Of a stretch of 64,000 nt of DNA, positions 22,530-32,935 are shown in pieces. Each line of letters begins with the position of its first letter. Position 1 is the first letter of the stretch. Source of the DNA: Thozetella sp. PMI_491 (taxonomy: Eukaryota; Ascomycota; Sordariomycetes; Chaetosphaeriales; Chaetosphaeriaceae); NCBI GenBank assembly GCA_021432635.1, contig MU270022.1:1116001-1180000 (forward strand), read 5' to 3'. Position numbers and translations under genes: made by a program. Below the pieces are notes generated by a model. It searched no databases and had not been told where the DNA came from. It saw only the letters and a program-made list of their open reading frames with translations.

Positions 22530-22889
22530 TCATGACCAGAATACCCGGTCAAAATTGTCTGTCGCCTTAGATGCCTTTGTTTTAGCCGCGGCCTTGCTCT
22601 TGCGTGAAGAAGTGCCAGAACTTCTTGCGGGTTTGAACCCCGCAAGCGACTGGTTGATTGGCGCAGCTGAGTCTTTTTGCCACATGTCGAGGCGTTGTTT
22701 CCGCAGCGATGCCTTGCCACTAAAATTCGGTCAGTTTGGCCTGCTCGCTTTTGGTGTCTCACTATCATTTCCCATAGCTAGTGTAGGGAACACGATAGCA
22801 GGGGGGGAGGGGGGAGGGGGAGGGGCGGTGTGGGGTCTTGGTACCTACCTCTCATGAGGGAATAAGGCTGCTTCCTGCAGTGGACTCAT
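22530..22889 (-). CDS. Small basic two-exon protein of unknown function
   Basis: Exons complement(22530..22719, 22849..22889), 76 aa. Exon 1 codes 13 residues from the ATG at 22889 and ends with a GTAGGT donor. The 129-bp intron ends CTGAC...TTTTAG, a good branch point and acceptor, and splits a Ser codon (AG|T). Exon 2 then reads GKASLRKQRLDMWQKD and continues into a Lys/Ala/Ser-rich basic tail that ends in FDRVFWS. The junction keeps phase and removes in-frame stops, which argues that it is real. There is no signal peptide or membrane segment. The composition suggests a nucleic-acid- or membrane-binding small protein, but I recognise no family. Exon 2 contains a perfect 8-bp hairpin (22624-22631 with 22639-22646). 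Confidence 0.7.
22801..22829. repeat. G-rich (C-rich on coding strand) tract inside the intron of the small gene
   Basis: Runs of seven, six, five and four G separated by single A form a purine tract with four G-runs on the plus strand, a pattern able to form a G-quadruplex. On the coding strand it serves as a pyrimidine-rich stretch in the intron of the 76-aa gene. Confidence 0.7.
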
Positions 22890-23358
22890 GATTGCCTTGA
22901 TTGGTTGATAGCGTGCTTAGATACTGTAGAAGCTCTGGTGATGATGGATGGATACGGCTGTCTCTGGCTGTCTTGAAGCAGAGGTAGCTTTAGATGTTTG
23001 CGGCAGCGGAAACAGCTTCGTCGTGAAGAAGAACAGGAATCTATATACTTGCGATCCCTACAATCTTCTACGCAATTGCGTTCATAACTTCCACAGTATG
23101 CGACTGCTCGTGGCCCCTGGCCTCTCGCTACTCACTTGCGCATCCGGGTGGATGTGCGCTGGTCGAAGATATCCCTGGCCCGCCCTTGCGCTGTAGGTGA
23201 AGCGCAGCTAGCTCGCGATTGCATTACGCCGATGAGTAGTCTGCTCAAATCAGACAACGCCCGCCGACTTTTCAGCAGAGACACTTGATTGGGTATACCA
23301 CGGTGGCGACTTCGTTTTTGGGGCGAGCACGGCAGGTTGAGCAGTTGCGTAGGGGACC

Positions 23359-23370
23359 GGGGGGGGGGGG
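23359..23370. repeat. G12 homopolymer
   Basis: Twelve consecutive G on the plus strand in the divergent intergenic region. Confidence 0.85.
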
Positions 23371-23531
23371 CTGGGTTGGGACGTCAGGCTGCCAGCCAAT
23401 CCAGGCTGTAGCAACAGGCGTATTGTTGGGCAAACTGGGCGCTCTCGCTGCATTCATAGAGAGCCCGTCGACCATCCGCCCATCCATCAATTATGTCTCT
23501 GGTCGGCATTGAAAAATCCGAGAGTAAGTAG

Positions 23532-23602
23532 GCATACACACGCATTCACACTCACACCACACCACACACACCACACACACCGCACACAGACACTCATATA
23601 CA
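23532..23602. repeat. Imperfect CA/CCA microsatellite
   Basis: About 70 bases made of CA and CCACA units with occasional interruptions, in the divergent intergenic region. Likely length-variable. Confidence 0.85.
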
Positions 23603-24061
23603 CTAGCCCAACCCAACCCGGCCGGACCATGCCAGGCAAATCCCCATAAACCCCGCTACAATGGAGGCCGCTCAGTGTATATGGTAAGCACTCTAGCGCG
23701 TAGAGGCAGGCTACGAACCAAACCAAAAAAAAAACAGTAGCCGACACTTAGCTGGGCCGATGCGCCTATGTACATTCTAAGTTTTTTTTTTTCTTCGTAA
23801 GCCTCTCTTAAAGAACATCACCGCCTCAACCAGCCGCCCACGGATATTCTCTCCTTTCCTTCCTCCCCTTTGGCTTGAGCCCCTTCATACCTATTATCCC
23901 GATTTATTCGACTCTCCGCCCGATTCGCCCTCTGCCGCCCCTGACGCCCTGCCTCTGCTGCACCCTGGCCGAAAGGTAGATGAACGGAAACCACCGTACG
24001 AATCTTTGAGCGGTATATCGATCCCTCCTTATAGATAGTTACCTACACAATCTTGTTGCAA

Positions 24062-25864
24062 ATGCTGGGTTTTAAAGGGCGACCGGGCCAGAGGCGGTTG
24101 GCCCGAAGCCCCAAGAATGTGCGAGGCTCCAATCACTTCCCGCCAGCACCTACGAGTCTCTTTCTTCGTCTCGCTAACACGATTCCTGTCGATAAGGAAG
24201 CGGCGAAACGCGCTTCACTCCGCTCAAAAGGACTCGACAGTCCACCAACGCAATGTCACTACCCCAAGCCCCCGAGGGGAAAAAAGTCCCAGTTGGCCAG
24301 CACCCACCTTCGGAATCCGCTTGTGCGGAGCATCAGCTGTCCGACGTCCTGTATCACCGCAGGCCCCAAATCTGACGCAGCTGTTTCCAGCAACTCGTGC
24401 GAGGGAGATGAAGCCGACGATGCAGAGGCAGTCGACAAATTCGCACTCCAGCGGATTGCCGTTTTCGCCTACTTCTACCTCTGCGCACTCACCTTGTGGC
24501 AGGGCCGATCGATCTGGTCGCTAACCGACGACGAGATTCAGCAAGCTATCGACGAGACGTTTTGCTATCTCTTTTGCCCTCGTGGCCAGGGCGAAACTGA
24601 CGCCCCAGCAGATGCAGGTGCTCGGGCCGGCGCTGGCGCAGATGGCGCTCGAGCTCAATCGAATGGCAATCGTTCCTCCGCGCGTGCAGGCTATAATGCT
24701 GCACCAAGCCTAAACAGCCAGCGCAAACGGGCCCTGGGACCTGACGACGACGACGAGCCAAATGACGACGGAGGGAAGAGACAGCGCATAGGCGGCAATC
24801 CATCGGCCAAGAACGAAGGGGCTGGCGAACCACTTTGGGCCTGTCCCTTTTTTTGTTCCGATCCCGAGACACACAGAGAATGCCTACAGATCAAGATGAA
24901 GCGCATAGTCGACGTCCGCACCCATGTTAAACGAGTCCACACCCAAAAGCCATTTTGTGTCGACTGCGCCCTCCCCTTTGCCGGGCTAAAGGACACTGAA
25001 CGCCAGCGCCACATACGTGCGAGAAGCTGCTTGCCAGTGGACAACCCTGGACAGTACTTCCCTGGTGCGACACAGGACATGCTAGACATGATGACCCTGA
25101 GGGCAAACGAGCCTACGGCTCCCACACAGAGGGACAAGTGGTATGTCATTTGGGACATCCTCTTCCCGGGCCAGGAGCCGCCACCCAACCCCTATGCGCC
25201 GGTTTCTGAGGTTGCATACGCCATCTCTTGCTACATCTCCCAGTATATTGAGCAGGAGAACCTGCAGCTTCGGCGAACGGCGCGAGAGATGGTGAGGGGG
25301 GTTACCAACGATTTGTCGATCGCCACCGAAGAGAGGGCCGTCCTAGAAAGGCTGGACCAGTTTGCACAAGCCGGCGAGCAACGGCGGGAGCGCAGTGGCC
25401 GGCGGAATCAGCCCAGCCTCACAACCCTGCCTACCACGCCGTCGCAGCCGTCCGACACCCCAAGCCTGGTCGGAACCATGGGATCCAGCCAACACACCTT
25501 CACCAACCAAACCGGGTCTGCACGCACGCCCGGCCATGGCTCTGATTTCGCGGTACCACGGCCACCGCCCCGCCCCACCGGCTTCAACGGCGCCGTCGCC
25601 CAGGATCGCCCCATGGTGCCACAGTTCCCGCGTGCCGCAGCTGCAGTGCAATCCGTGCCCTCCACGGCGGCCAATCCGACCCCTAACCTAGGTCCGAATG
25701 CTACAGAAGAAAGGGTTAATACGGCATATCCCCAGGCGCTTCCAGCTTTATGGAATCCGACTCTTGCCCCATCGCTTGCGCTGGGTCCGGATTTCGATTT
25801 CGCATTGTTCTTCCCGGAGGACAGTAAAAACGTATCAAACCAGTTCGGATATGGCCCCCAGTGA
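24062..25864 (+). CDS. Second HET-less protein with the twin zinc-finger module
   Basis: Single exon, 600 aa from the ATG at 24062 (an earlier TTG is in frame but unlikely). Residues about 125-172 form a hydrophobic helical region (LQRIAVFAYFYL and onward); 180-255 is Ala/Gly/Asp-rich with a KRQR basic patch. Residues 259-370 are the shared module: C261-x12-C274-x13-H288-x4-H293, C299-x2-C302-x14-H317-x5-C323, W360, W364 and FPG 368-370. The rest is Pro/Thr/Ser-rich and ends with an acidic aromatic segment (DFDFALFF), again like a transactivation tail. It is a diverged relative of the two upstream genes. Function unknown. The first 60 residues are poorly supported and the true start could lie downstream. 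Confidence 0.87.
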   Translation: MLGFKGRPGQRRLARSPKNVRGSNHFPPAPTSLFLRLANTIPVDKEAAKRASLRSKGLDSPPTQCHYPKPPRGKKSQLASTHLRNPLVRSISCPTSCITAGPKSDAAVSSNSCEGDEADDAEAVDKFALQRIAVFAYFYLCALTLWQGRSIWSLTDDEIQQAIDETFCYLFCPRGQGETDAPADAGARAGAGADGARAQSNGNRSSARAGYNAAPSLNSQRKRALGPDDDDEPNDDGGKRQRIGGNPSAKNEGAGEPLWACPFFCSDPETHRECLQIKMKRIVDVRTHVKRVHTQKPFCVDCALPFAGLKDTERQRHIRARSCLPVDNPGQYFPGATQDMLDMMTLRANEPTAPTQRDKWYVIWDILFPGQEPPPNPYAPVSEVAYAISCYISQYIEQENLQLRRTAREMVRGVTNDLSIATEERAVLERLDQFAQAGEQRRERSGRRNQPSLTTLPTTPSQPSDTPSLVGTMGSSQHTFTNQTGSARTPGHGSDFAVPRPPPRPTGFNGAVAQDRPMVPQFPRAAAAVQSVPSTAANPTPNLGPNATEERVNTAYPQALPALWNPTLAPSLALGPDFDFALFFPEDSKNVSNQFGYGPQ

Positions 25865-26638
25865 TGTATATCACAGAATGACACCTTGCAGCGGGAGTTT
25901 TGGTTATTTGCCCTTTTTCTTTCCAGGCGCACGGCGTCTACAGAAGGTCAGGATTGGGCACCTTTTTGCTAGAAGAAGGTGCCTGAAAGCAGCATTACAA
26001 TTAAAGGCAGGTGGGGTAGCGGCCCGAACCGAACCCCGACCTTTCCTAATAGTCGCCACTGGGCGGGTGACTTGGGCGACACTGTATATTGACGACCAAG
26101 GCCCCTCTCTCCGCTCAGGTGCATTAAGATTTATATCATTTATTTTATTTGGGCAGCGAAGAGTGGGACCTTTTCTCCATTGAGGTTGGGCGACGGTGTT
26201 ACTCATATTTAGGTTCCAATTTTGCCTTGATACCTCTGTCTATGTAGTCATCATTTTGTCTTGCTCACATACACCGCAGCAGGCTGTACGATAGCATTGC
26301 ACATTTCGCCCACACTTCCCTTTTAGGATCGCTAGACGTGGTATTACTTGCATCCCCTCGCCTTGTCTTATGTTGCCACATCTTATCTCTTCTTATATGC
26401 AGGCGTTTAAAGACTTACTGATGGGCGTCAGAGGGGCAATATATTCTTATACCAGGTCAATTCATTAGTCGTAGACTACTGTCTGGCGACTTTGAGGTGC
26501 ATGCCATGTATACAATTATTTGCGATCGATTGGAAGCAGTCAACCCTAATGGCTTCTAATGAGGGCAGCGTAATTTGTATATTCCGAGTTACAATGCGGA
26601 TTCTGCACTGCCCCAAGCCATCTCAAAAACCCATCTGC
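25865..26638. other. Convergent spacer
   Basis: 3' flanks of the module gene and of the minus-strand secreted peptide gene. Short frames only, nothing recognised. Confidence 0.45.
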
Positions 26639-26803
26639 CTAGAAACAGTAGCATTGAGTAGTACCGCCGGCCGGTACGCAGATTGGCGTGCAATCTTTGT
26701 TCAGTGTGTCAAGGAGTTCGCGGGGAAGATTGAGTGGGGTTAAAGTCGGTGCCGCGGCGACTAGAGTGGCCGAGGTGGCGATAACTAGAATTGAGAATCG
26801 CAT
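26639..26803 (-). CDS. Small secreted cysteine-containing peptide
   Basis: 54 codons from the ATG at 26803. Residues 1-18 are a clear signal peptide (MRFSILVIATSATLVAAA, small residues at the cut). The mature chain of about 36 residues ends with four cysteines in a C-x3-C-x8-C-x-C arrangement next to the C-terminus. The frame is open further upstream, but that part has no secretion signal and looks like leader sequence. Size and composition fit an effector-like or antimicrobial-type peptide; neither activity can be shown here. A further exon beyond the TAG cannot be excluded. Confidence 0.6.
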   Translation of the reverse strand: MRFSILVIATSATLVAAAPTLTPLNLPRELLDTLNKDCTPICVPAGGTTQCYCF

Positions 26804-28776
26804 TTTAAGCGGAGGCTTCAAGACTGGTATACTGCATTCCCAATGCCTTAGTGTCTCCCTCTGAGGTGTAGGTCTGGGTTGGGGCATACCTTGGGGTTTG
26901 TGTGGGAGTTCTGGATCCTTCAGTATGGAGGGGGATAGAGAAAAGAAGACAGGTTTCCTCTGAGGTCTAGGTATTGTTTTATATCTCTCTTCTCGCCCAG
27001 GGTATCTGGGATGCTGCGAATAGTTAAGCAGGAACTTGCGATCCTTCACGATCCTTCACGGCACATATTAACCAATAAGTTTCTCGTAGGATAGGGTAGT
27101 ACTACAATTAGACAGGTTTAACCGTCCCATATAAGTGATCTTCCAGCGGAACCAACACCCTCTTGTATCCAACCTCGGACTTGCAATACCCTCGGACTTT
27201 CGACAACCTTCGCTTAACCTTCATATAACGGCTTGATATTGACCTTGCAGGCTCAGGCAGCAACCCAAGGTTGATTGACAGCTTCGAACATAAAAATATC
27301 TAACCTCAACATCGTATCTTGGACCAACTTGGCCTTCCATACGACGTTTAGATTGCCTGCATTGACTGTTGTAGAAGAATAGGTAACAACCTTCAAGCAA
27401 GGCTAGCAGATCTCTGACGACCTATTGTAAAGGAACCTTCACAATTACTTCAGTCGGGACGCTCAGCAAGTACTTCATTAATGAACTTTTGCCTCGAATT
27501 CTCGCGTCGCATGGCCTACATCATATTACATATCAATTCGTTGCTTGAACTATTGCTATGTATACCAAGAATTTTTTTTCGTTTTTAATGTGCTTGCAGG
27601 ATCGTATTATTTAACAAGTGCTAGGAAAAGAGGTGTATGATTGATCACTTGCTGGGTTAGTGGGCGATCTCATGATGTTTACAAAATTTTCTAACCGACG
27701 ATCGGATCATAATCGTCTCTCACCGACATCATCCTATATGGAGGTTATTAGGATAGCGAGAAGCAGAGCATCTTCCCGAGTCATACAGATAAGTAAATTG
27801 ATGCAAATTTGCTTTGTTTTTATTCTAGTAAGTAAACGTCATAATTCCAACTATAGTTCGGCTCCACTCTCAAGGAAATTATTAGTGCCATGAAATCGTT
27901 GACGTATGAGTCGGCCACGGATCCTAGTAGCAGCTTTCCCCAGGGAAGAAAATATGATTCGGTTGAATCTAACCTGGCCGCGCAAACGAAGTTGAAGAAA
28001 TCTGGCTGCTGAAGAGTGTCACGTATAAGTGGTTCGGTCGGCAGTGCTTCTTCCGATTTTATCACGATTTGCGAAGAAATCCCTTTAGATCTCAGTTGGA
28101 AGTCCATCAGGCATTTCTCGGGGCAATGTGAAGCTATATTAGGCCCCTCCGGTCGATGCTTCTAGTAGCCACCGGACCGATGTACTCGATACAAGTTAGC
28201 GCTTTGGCCATTGCTCGCGGAGATGTGGGGCCTACGGACTTCGGCCCTCCGTCCAGGCGTCGGCCATGTAACGACACTCAGCCACTGGGTAGAGATCGGT
28301 ATCCAGGCAAAGCCAAGATAGTCGTCAGCACTAACCGTCGCTCGTATAAAATCTTGGGATCTGTGTATCACTATACCTCAAGTGGAATGATCTATTTTAT
28401 TATTGCGGGCATTGTCGCAAGCTCGGTGGGCTACTCGAATGATATCGCCCTTGAAAGAAGCGGTTTCTACGGCAAGTTTCCTACGGACCACATTCCGGCG
28501 GGAAGCAGTCTCCCAAGTGAAGGCAGTTTCCTACGCGAAGTAGCCCGAATTGTATTGCATTGTGACACTGAAATTAACAAGTCCAAATGGATTAAACAGT
28601 AGACTATCGTTCCGCAACGGACCCGGGAGAATATTGAAGCCCGTAGATGGCGTCGAGCAAGTCGCCCCAGCGTCGGAGGGGAGGCATAAAAGGTACAGAG
28701 CGCTCAAGTTCTCTTGTACCTTTTCACAAACCCGACAGCACCCTGAACACACTGTTACCAAGGCCCAGGATACAAC
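26804..28776. other. 2-kb intergenic region, no gene recognised
   Basis: From about 27.06 to 27.66 kb there are few open frames, with AT-rich sequence and recurrent AACCT/CCTTC words. A plus-strand frame at 28156-28602 has no domain or start context. The last 100 bp contain the promoter dyad of the lipase gene. The region may include an old repeat. Confidence 0.4.
28688..28724. promoter_or_regulatory. Perfect 10-bp inverted repeat upstream of the lipase gene
   Basis: AAAAGGTACA (28688-28697) and TGTACCTTTT (28715-28724) are exact inverted copies with a 17-base loop, 52 bp before the lipase ATG. The left arm overlaps a TATA-like CATAAAAGG. It could be a regulator-binding dyad or a hairpin in the 5' leader. 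Confidence 0.5.
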
Positions 28777-30048
28777 ATGTTGACCCCGCAGAGTTTTCTT
28801 CTTACAAGCCTCTTGCTTAGCGTGTGCATCGCTCTGCCGTGCCAGGATTCAGAGCCTATCCCACCAAGCCGTGATCCTTGGTATACCGCACCCGACGGTT
28901 TCGAGCTGCGCGAAACCGGCACCGTCCTGCGCACTCGTCGGGCGCCTGGCAATGTGACCTCGATCATCGGCAACTGTTCGGCGGCATACAACATCCTCTA
29001 CCGAACGACGGATACCAATGACCAACCTTCCTGGGCCGTAACTACCCTCCTGCTTCCCAACAGCACAGTCGATGCATATTCGGGTGCCCCGCTTCTCTCC
29101 TACCAAGTCGCCTATGACACTGCGGCTATCGATGGGAGCCCCAGCTATATCATTAATATCGACCCCGCAACGTTCAGTTCCTTGGGTATTCCGGCAGACA
29201 CGGATTTCATCGCTGAGACTCTTGCAAACAGCTGGTACGTTACCATCCCGGACTACGAGGGCCCCTTAGGATCTTTCGGGGAAGGCCCGCAGGCCGCACA
29301 CGCTGTGTTGGACGGCGTAAAGGCTTCGTCTACGGCACTGCGTGAGATTGCGGGAGTGTTGACTACAAAACCTGCCCTCTGGGGCTACTCAGGCGGCGCT
29401 ATCGCGTCGGGATGGGCGGCAGAGCTCCAGTCGAGCTATGCGCCCGACCTGGAGATAGCTGGTGTGGCCGCTGGAGGGCTCGCTGTCAATTTCACCGATT
29501 CGCTCGCGAACATCAACGGCTCGCCTTTGACCGGAGATCTTGTCTCCGCAATCATTGGCATCGTTTCTCAATTTGCCGCAGCCAACGCATCGATCGCCGC
29601 CGCTTTGAAGACGGAGGGTCCATATAACGCGACCGGGTTCTGGCTGGCCGGGACACAAAACGTTTTGGAGAATATTGCGATGTATTACGCACAGGACGTG
29701 AGGCAATATTTTACCGACAACCAGTGGCCTCTGTACCTGCCGGCTGTCAACGAAATCCTCGATTCTCAGGCCGTACTAGGGTACCACGGGGTGCCGAAGA
29801 TGCCCTATTTTGCATACATGTCCGTCGGAGACGAGGTGGGCGGTATTCACAATTACGATCTGCTGGTGGAAAAGTATTGTGCTGAGGGTGCCAATATCCT
29901 TTTCCAGCGCAATTCGGTCGGCGATCACGTCGCTGAGATTACCAACGGCAAGGACAGGGCCATTCGGTTTCTGGCCAGTATTTTCGACGGCACATTCTCT
30001 CTGGAAGGTTGCAAGGTTGAGAATGTTACCGTTGCCATCGTCGAATAG
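28777..30048 (+). CDS. Secreted LIP-family lipase (CAL-A type)
   Basis: Single exon, 423 aa. Residues 1-19 form a signal peptide. The alpha/beta-hydrolase has its nucleophile S205 in GYSGG, and the candidate acid D352 (SVGDEV) and base H384 (VGDHV) are 32 residues apart, the same distance as in Candida antarctica lipase A, the family prototype. Several N-glycosylation sequons (NVT, NCS, NST, NFT, NAS, NAT) and the secretion signal point to an extracellular triacylglycerol lipase or acyltransferase. A TATA-like element and a 10-bp dyad lie within 100 bp of the ATG. No anomalies in length or catalytic residues. Confidence 0.94.
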   Translation: MLTPQSFLLTSLLLSVCIALPCQDSEPIPPSRDPWYTAPDGFELRETGTVLRTRRAPGNVTSIIGNCSAAYNILYRTTDTNDQPSWAVTTLLLPNSTVDAYSGAPLLSYQVAYDTAAIDGSPSYIINIDPATFSSLGIPADTDFIAETLANSWYVTIPDYEGPLGSFGEGPQAAHAVLDGVKASSTALREIAGVLTTKPALWGYSGGAIASGWAAELQSSYAPDLEIAGVAAGGLAVNFTDSLANINGSPLTGDLVSAIIGIVSQFAAANASIAAALKTEGPYNATGFWLAGTQNVLENIAMYYAQDVRQYFTDNQWPLYLPAVNEILDSQAVLGYHGVPKMPYFAYMSVGDEVGGIHNYDLLVEKYCAEGANILFQRNSVGDHVAEITNGKDRAIRFLASIFDGTFSLEGCKVENVTVAIVE

Positions 30049-30580
30049 CCGGGCTGGTTTTAGATCATGCATCAAGATAGTTAAGCTCCTTGTCAAGCAA
30101 CACACCGGAGAGAGCACTCTATATTCTTAATACCGTGTAGTGCATGTAAATAGATACTTCCAGAATAGACCGCGGTTATAAATATTTTTTTTCCTGAGTG
30201 TATCATTGGTTTCTGTCACGTGCAAAAGGCATGATGAGCGTGAACCCTTGAGTGTCAATGTTTGGCGATCGGCCTTGAATGCCGAATTTACTACGCGTGC
30301 AGGTGTGGCTACGATTGGAATACAAGTGACAGACGCAACTCGACGCGGCACAGATCGTGCGGCTGAAATGGTGAAAACCGAACAGATGCATTTGCTGTCA
30401 GATCTCCGCCAACCAACAACTGACCAGGGTCGATGGTGTTGGTTTGGTCCCGGAATCCTATAAGAGATCGAGGGTTCGGCCGCCATCCTACTTACGTGGC
30501 GTGTTTCTGCCTCTTTTGTCTCCCGCCTCCCGTGCTCACTCACATGTGCGCTCTCACTGCGCCTTTCTCTCTACCACACG
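30049..30580. other. Intergenic region, promoter of the DUF4246 gene
   Basis: Tandem-gene spacer. It carries a TATA-like TATAAG at 30469-30474 and C/T-rich sequence near 30540-30575, typical of a fungal leader. No other gene. Confidence 0.5.
30469..30474 (+). promoter_or_regulatory. TATA-like element of the DUF4246 gene
   Basis: TATAAG lies 112 bp before the ATG at 30581. Assignment is by position and sequence only. Confidence 0.4.
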
Positions 30581-32935
30581 ATGGACCCGACTGAGTACCC
30601 AGGCATGGGGCTGCCATTAAGGCACTACCCGCAAGAGGACTTTAATATATATCCTATGGGCACGCACGGCAATTGCCTTGGTTCCAAATCGGATCTGCTT
30701 CCCGTGCGGGAGGTGGCCATGATGTACATCATGAATCAACTGACAGATAAGGACGGCTGGCACTGGAAGGTGTTCAACGAGGAAATCATCTCGAAGTGGA
30801 GAGAAAAGACGCTGGCGATCCCCGACACCATATTTGAGAGGATGGCTGCCGAGAAAAGTTACCGCGAGAAAGGCCGGGGTGCCGATGATAACGTCGATAA
30901 TCCCTTTGAGCACCATAACCTAGACGGCATCGTTTCGGCTGAAGTCTTCGACTACGTAGGTTACTGCACTTTCAGGCTTAGTTTCGATATCATATACTGA
31001 TGCAGCTCCAGTGCATGGCCGAACTCCGCAGCAAAGCTCTTCGCTTTGAGAAATCAGGCATCGTCCCGGTCCTGGACGCCACTGCATCTGTCGCCAAGTC
31101 TGACACCTTAGTCACACAAGCTCTCCGGGATGTTCTGCGATCGGCTTTCGATAAGCTAAAGGCAGAGCAGGGGGAGAATACAGATTGGCATCCCAACTCC
31201 GGAGATAAGGTGCAAGATCTCGTCCATCCCTCCATGTACCCGCTCGTATTTGGGCGATCGAAGGTCTTTGCCGATGAGCTGGTAGGTGTCGAGGATGCCA
31301 TCGATAAATGGGCCGGGAAGGGAGAAGTTATCCCGAAAGAGGTTCTAGGGGCTTCTTCCGAGGAAGCGAAAATGCGGGAGGCCATGGGCGGCGATGTCGT
31401 GCCTGCGACCATGTGGTCGGATACCTACCAGTGGCTTCCTGCCAACCTTGAATTCCAGGAGAACGGCAAGGTCAAGTTTACCAGCTACATCAATAATCTA
31501 CACCCGAACAGGCATCCGGAAATCTATCGTGCTATAGAGGAACTCATCGAAACCGCCGCCCTTCCAGCATGGGACCAATGCCTGGCGCTGGCTATGGATT
31601 ATAGATTGAAGCGAGGCCCGGGGCGCGTGTCCTCACGATTCACCTTGCCGGACAATCCCGAGTAAGCACGTCCCCTTTGAGATCCCGGCGCTATGTCGGC
31701 TCGTCACGTAGCCCTAACATGGACCATAGTGACGATAATATGGATTTGTGGATTCCGTCGGATTACGACGACGTCGCCAATGTCGAGATCAACTGGGACA
31801 AGTTTCGCAAGTGGGAGCATGAAGAGTATGAGGAAGATGTTGTCGAGACGGAGGAAGAGGAGCTAATCAAGAAATGGAAGCTCCTCCGAAGGCCACGGCA
31901 GCCCCAACCGGACCCCTTTAGAGAGCTGAAATATGCCCCTCGAAAGGCTGGTCGTCTGGCCAGGGTATATGAGGAGGAAGGACTCCAGGTTATCATCAAA
32001 ATGGCATCTATCGAACTCACGCCCGAGAAGCCCGATTTCCCGGCTGGATCATGGCACGTAAGTTTGGCCTCCGTACCGTCAGGGGCTCTGGTATTCGACA
32101 GCTGATGACAGACTGGGACCCTTAGGTCGAGGGCCAAATGAACGAGCACATTGTCGCCACGGCGCTGTATTACCTCGACAGTGAGAACATAACCCCCAGC
32201 ACCTTATCATTCCGCATGCAAACTTCAGCGTCTCTGGGCGAAGAGATCCAAGTCGACCAGGGCAACTTTCGCTGGCTTGAAAAGGTGCACGGCACTGGGC
32301 TCGGGTATGGGTCAGCATGTCTACAAAATTATGGGTCCGTGGAAACCCGCGAAGGCCGCCTGCTCGCGTTCCCAAATGTCTTGTAAGCTTTCTCTGCGGC
32401 ACGAATTCTTCGATCCCAATGCTACAGCACCGTCCTAAACCTTACTAGTCAGCATTGCGTATCGCCGTTCCGCCTCGCAGATCCAACCAAGCCGGGCCAT
32501 AGACGATTCATCGCAATATGGCTGGTTGACCCAGATACGCGCATTATATCAACCGCGAATGTCCCTCCACAGCAGCTTGACTGGTGGGTCGACTCGGCGT
32601 TCGGCGCTACACCTGCAGCACGTGCAGCCCGTTTGGCTAAGCTGCCGGCTGAGGTGGCCGCGGTCCTGAGAGAGAAAGGGATTGGCAGCGCTTCGGCTTC
32701 GGCCACAGATCCGGTCGCTGCGAGCCGCGAGGCGATGCCAGCTGCCAAGCTGCCGGCGGAGCTCATGAATATGATCTACCGGCTCTGTGACGAGGATGGC
32801 CCAGGGACGGCGGTGCCAATGAGCGCGGAAGAGGCTCGCGAGCACCGCCTGGAGTTGATGCAGGCGCGGAGCAGATTTGATGCCGCGGCGGAGAAGTGGT
32901 GGCATCAACACAGTTACAACTTTTGTGAACATTGA
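30581..32935 (+). CDS. DUF4246-family protein
   Basis: Five exons, join(30581..30955, 31006..31661, 31730..32057, 32126..32382, 32449..32935), 700 aa, all introns 50-68 bp and in phase. Hallmarks of the family are visible: VREVAMMYIMNQLTDK near the start, SKSDTLV/DWHPNS/VQDLVHPS in the middle, and KFTSYINNLHP then SWHVEG and FPNVLQH. The protein is soluble, without signal peptide. Its biochemical role is unknown. Residues H453-x-E455, H541 and R557/R558 (PGHRR) are arranged like the metal and co-substrate ligands of a Fe(II)/2-oxoglutarate oxygenase; that is my inference from spacing. The C-terminal 100 residues are Ala/Glu-rich and less conserved in appearance. Confidence 0.93.

Larger units (their letters stand above)
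22890..24061. other. Divergent intergenic region
   Basis: It lies between the minus-strand 76-aa gene and the plus-strand module gene at 24062, so it should hold both promoters. It contains a G12 run and a CA-rich microsatellite (listed separately), and C/T-rich sequence from about 23.82 kb, typical of a fungal leader. No further gene was seen. Confidence 0.5.

Noticed and set aside
28156-28602. 148-codon plus-strand frame before the lipase
   Set aside because: Mixed composition, no domain, no conserved start or intron signals.
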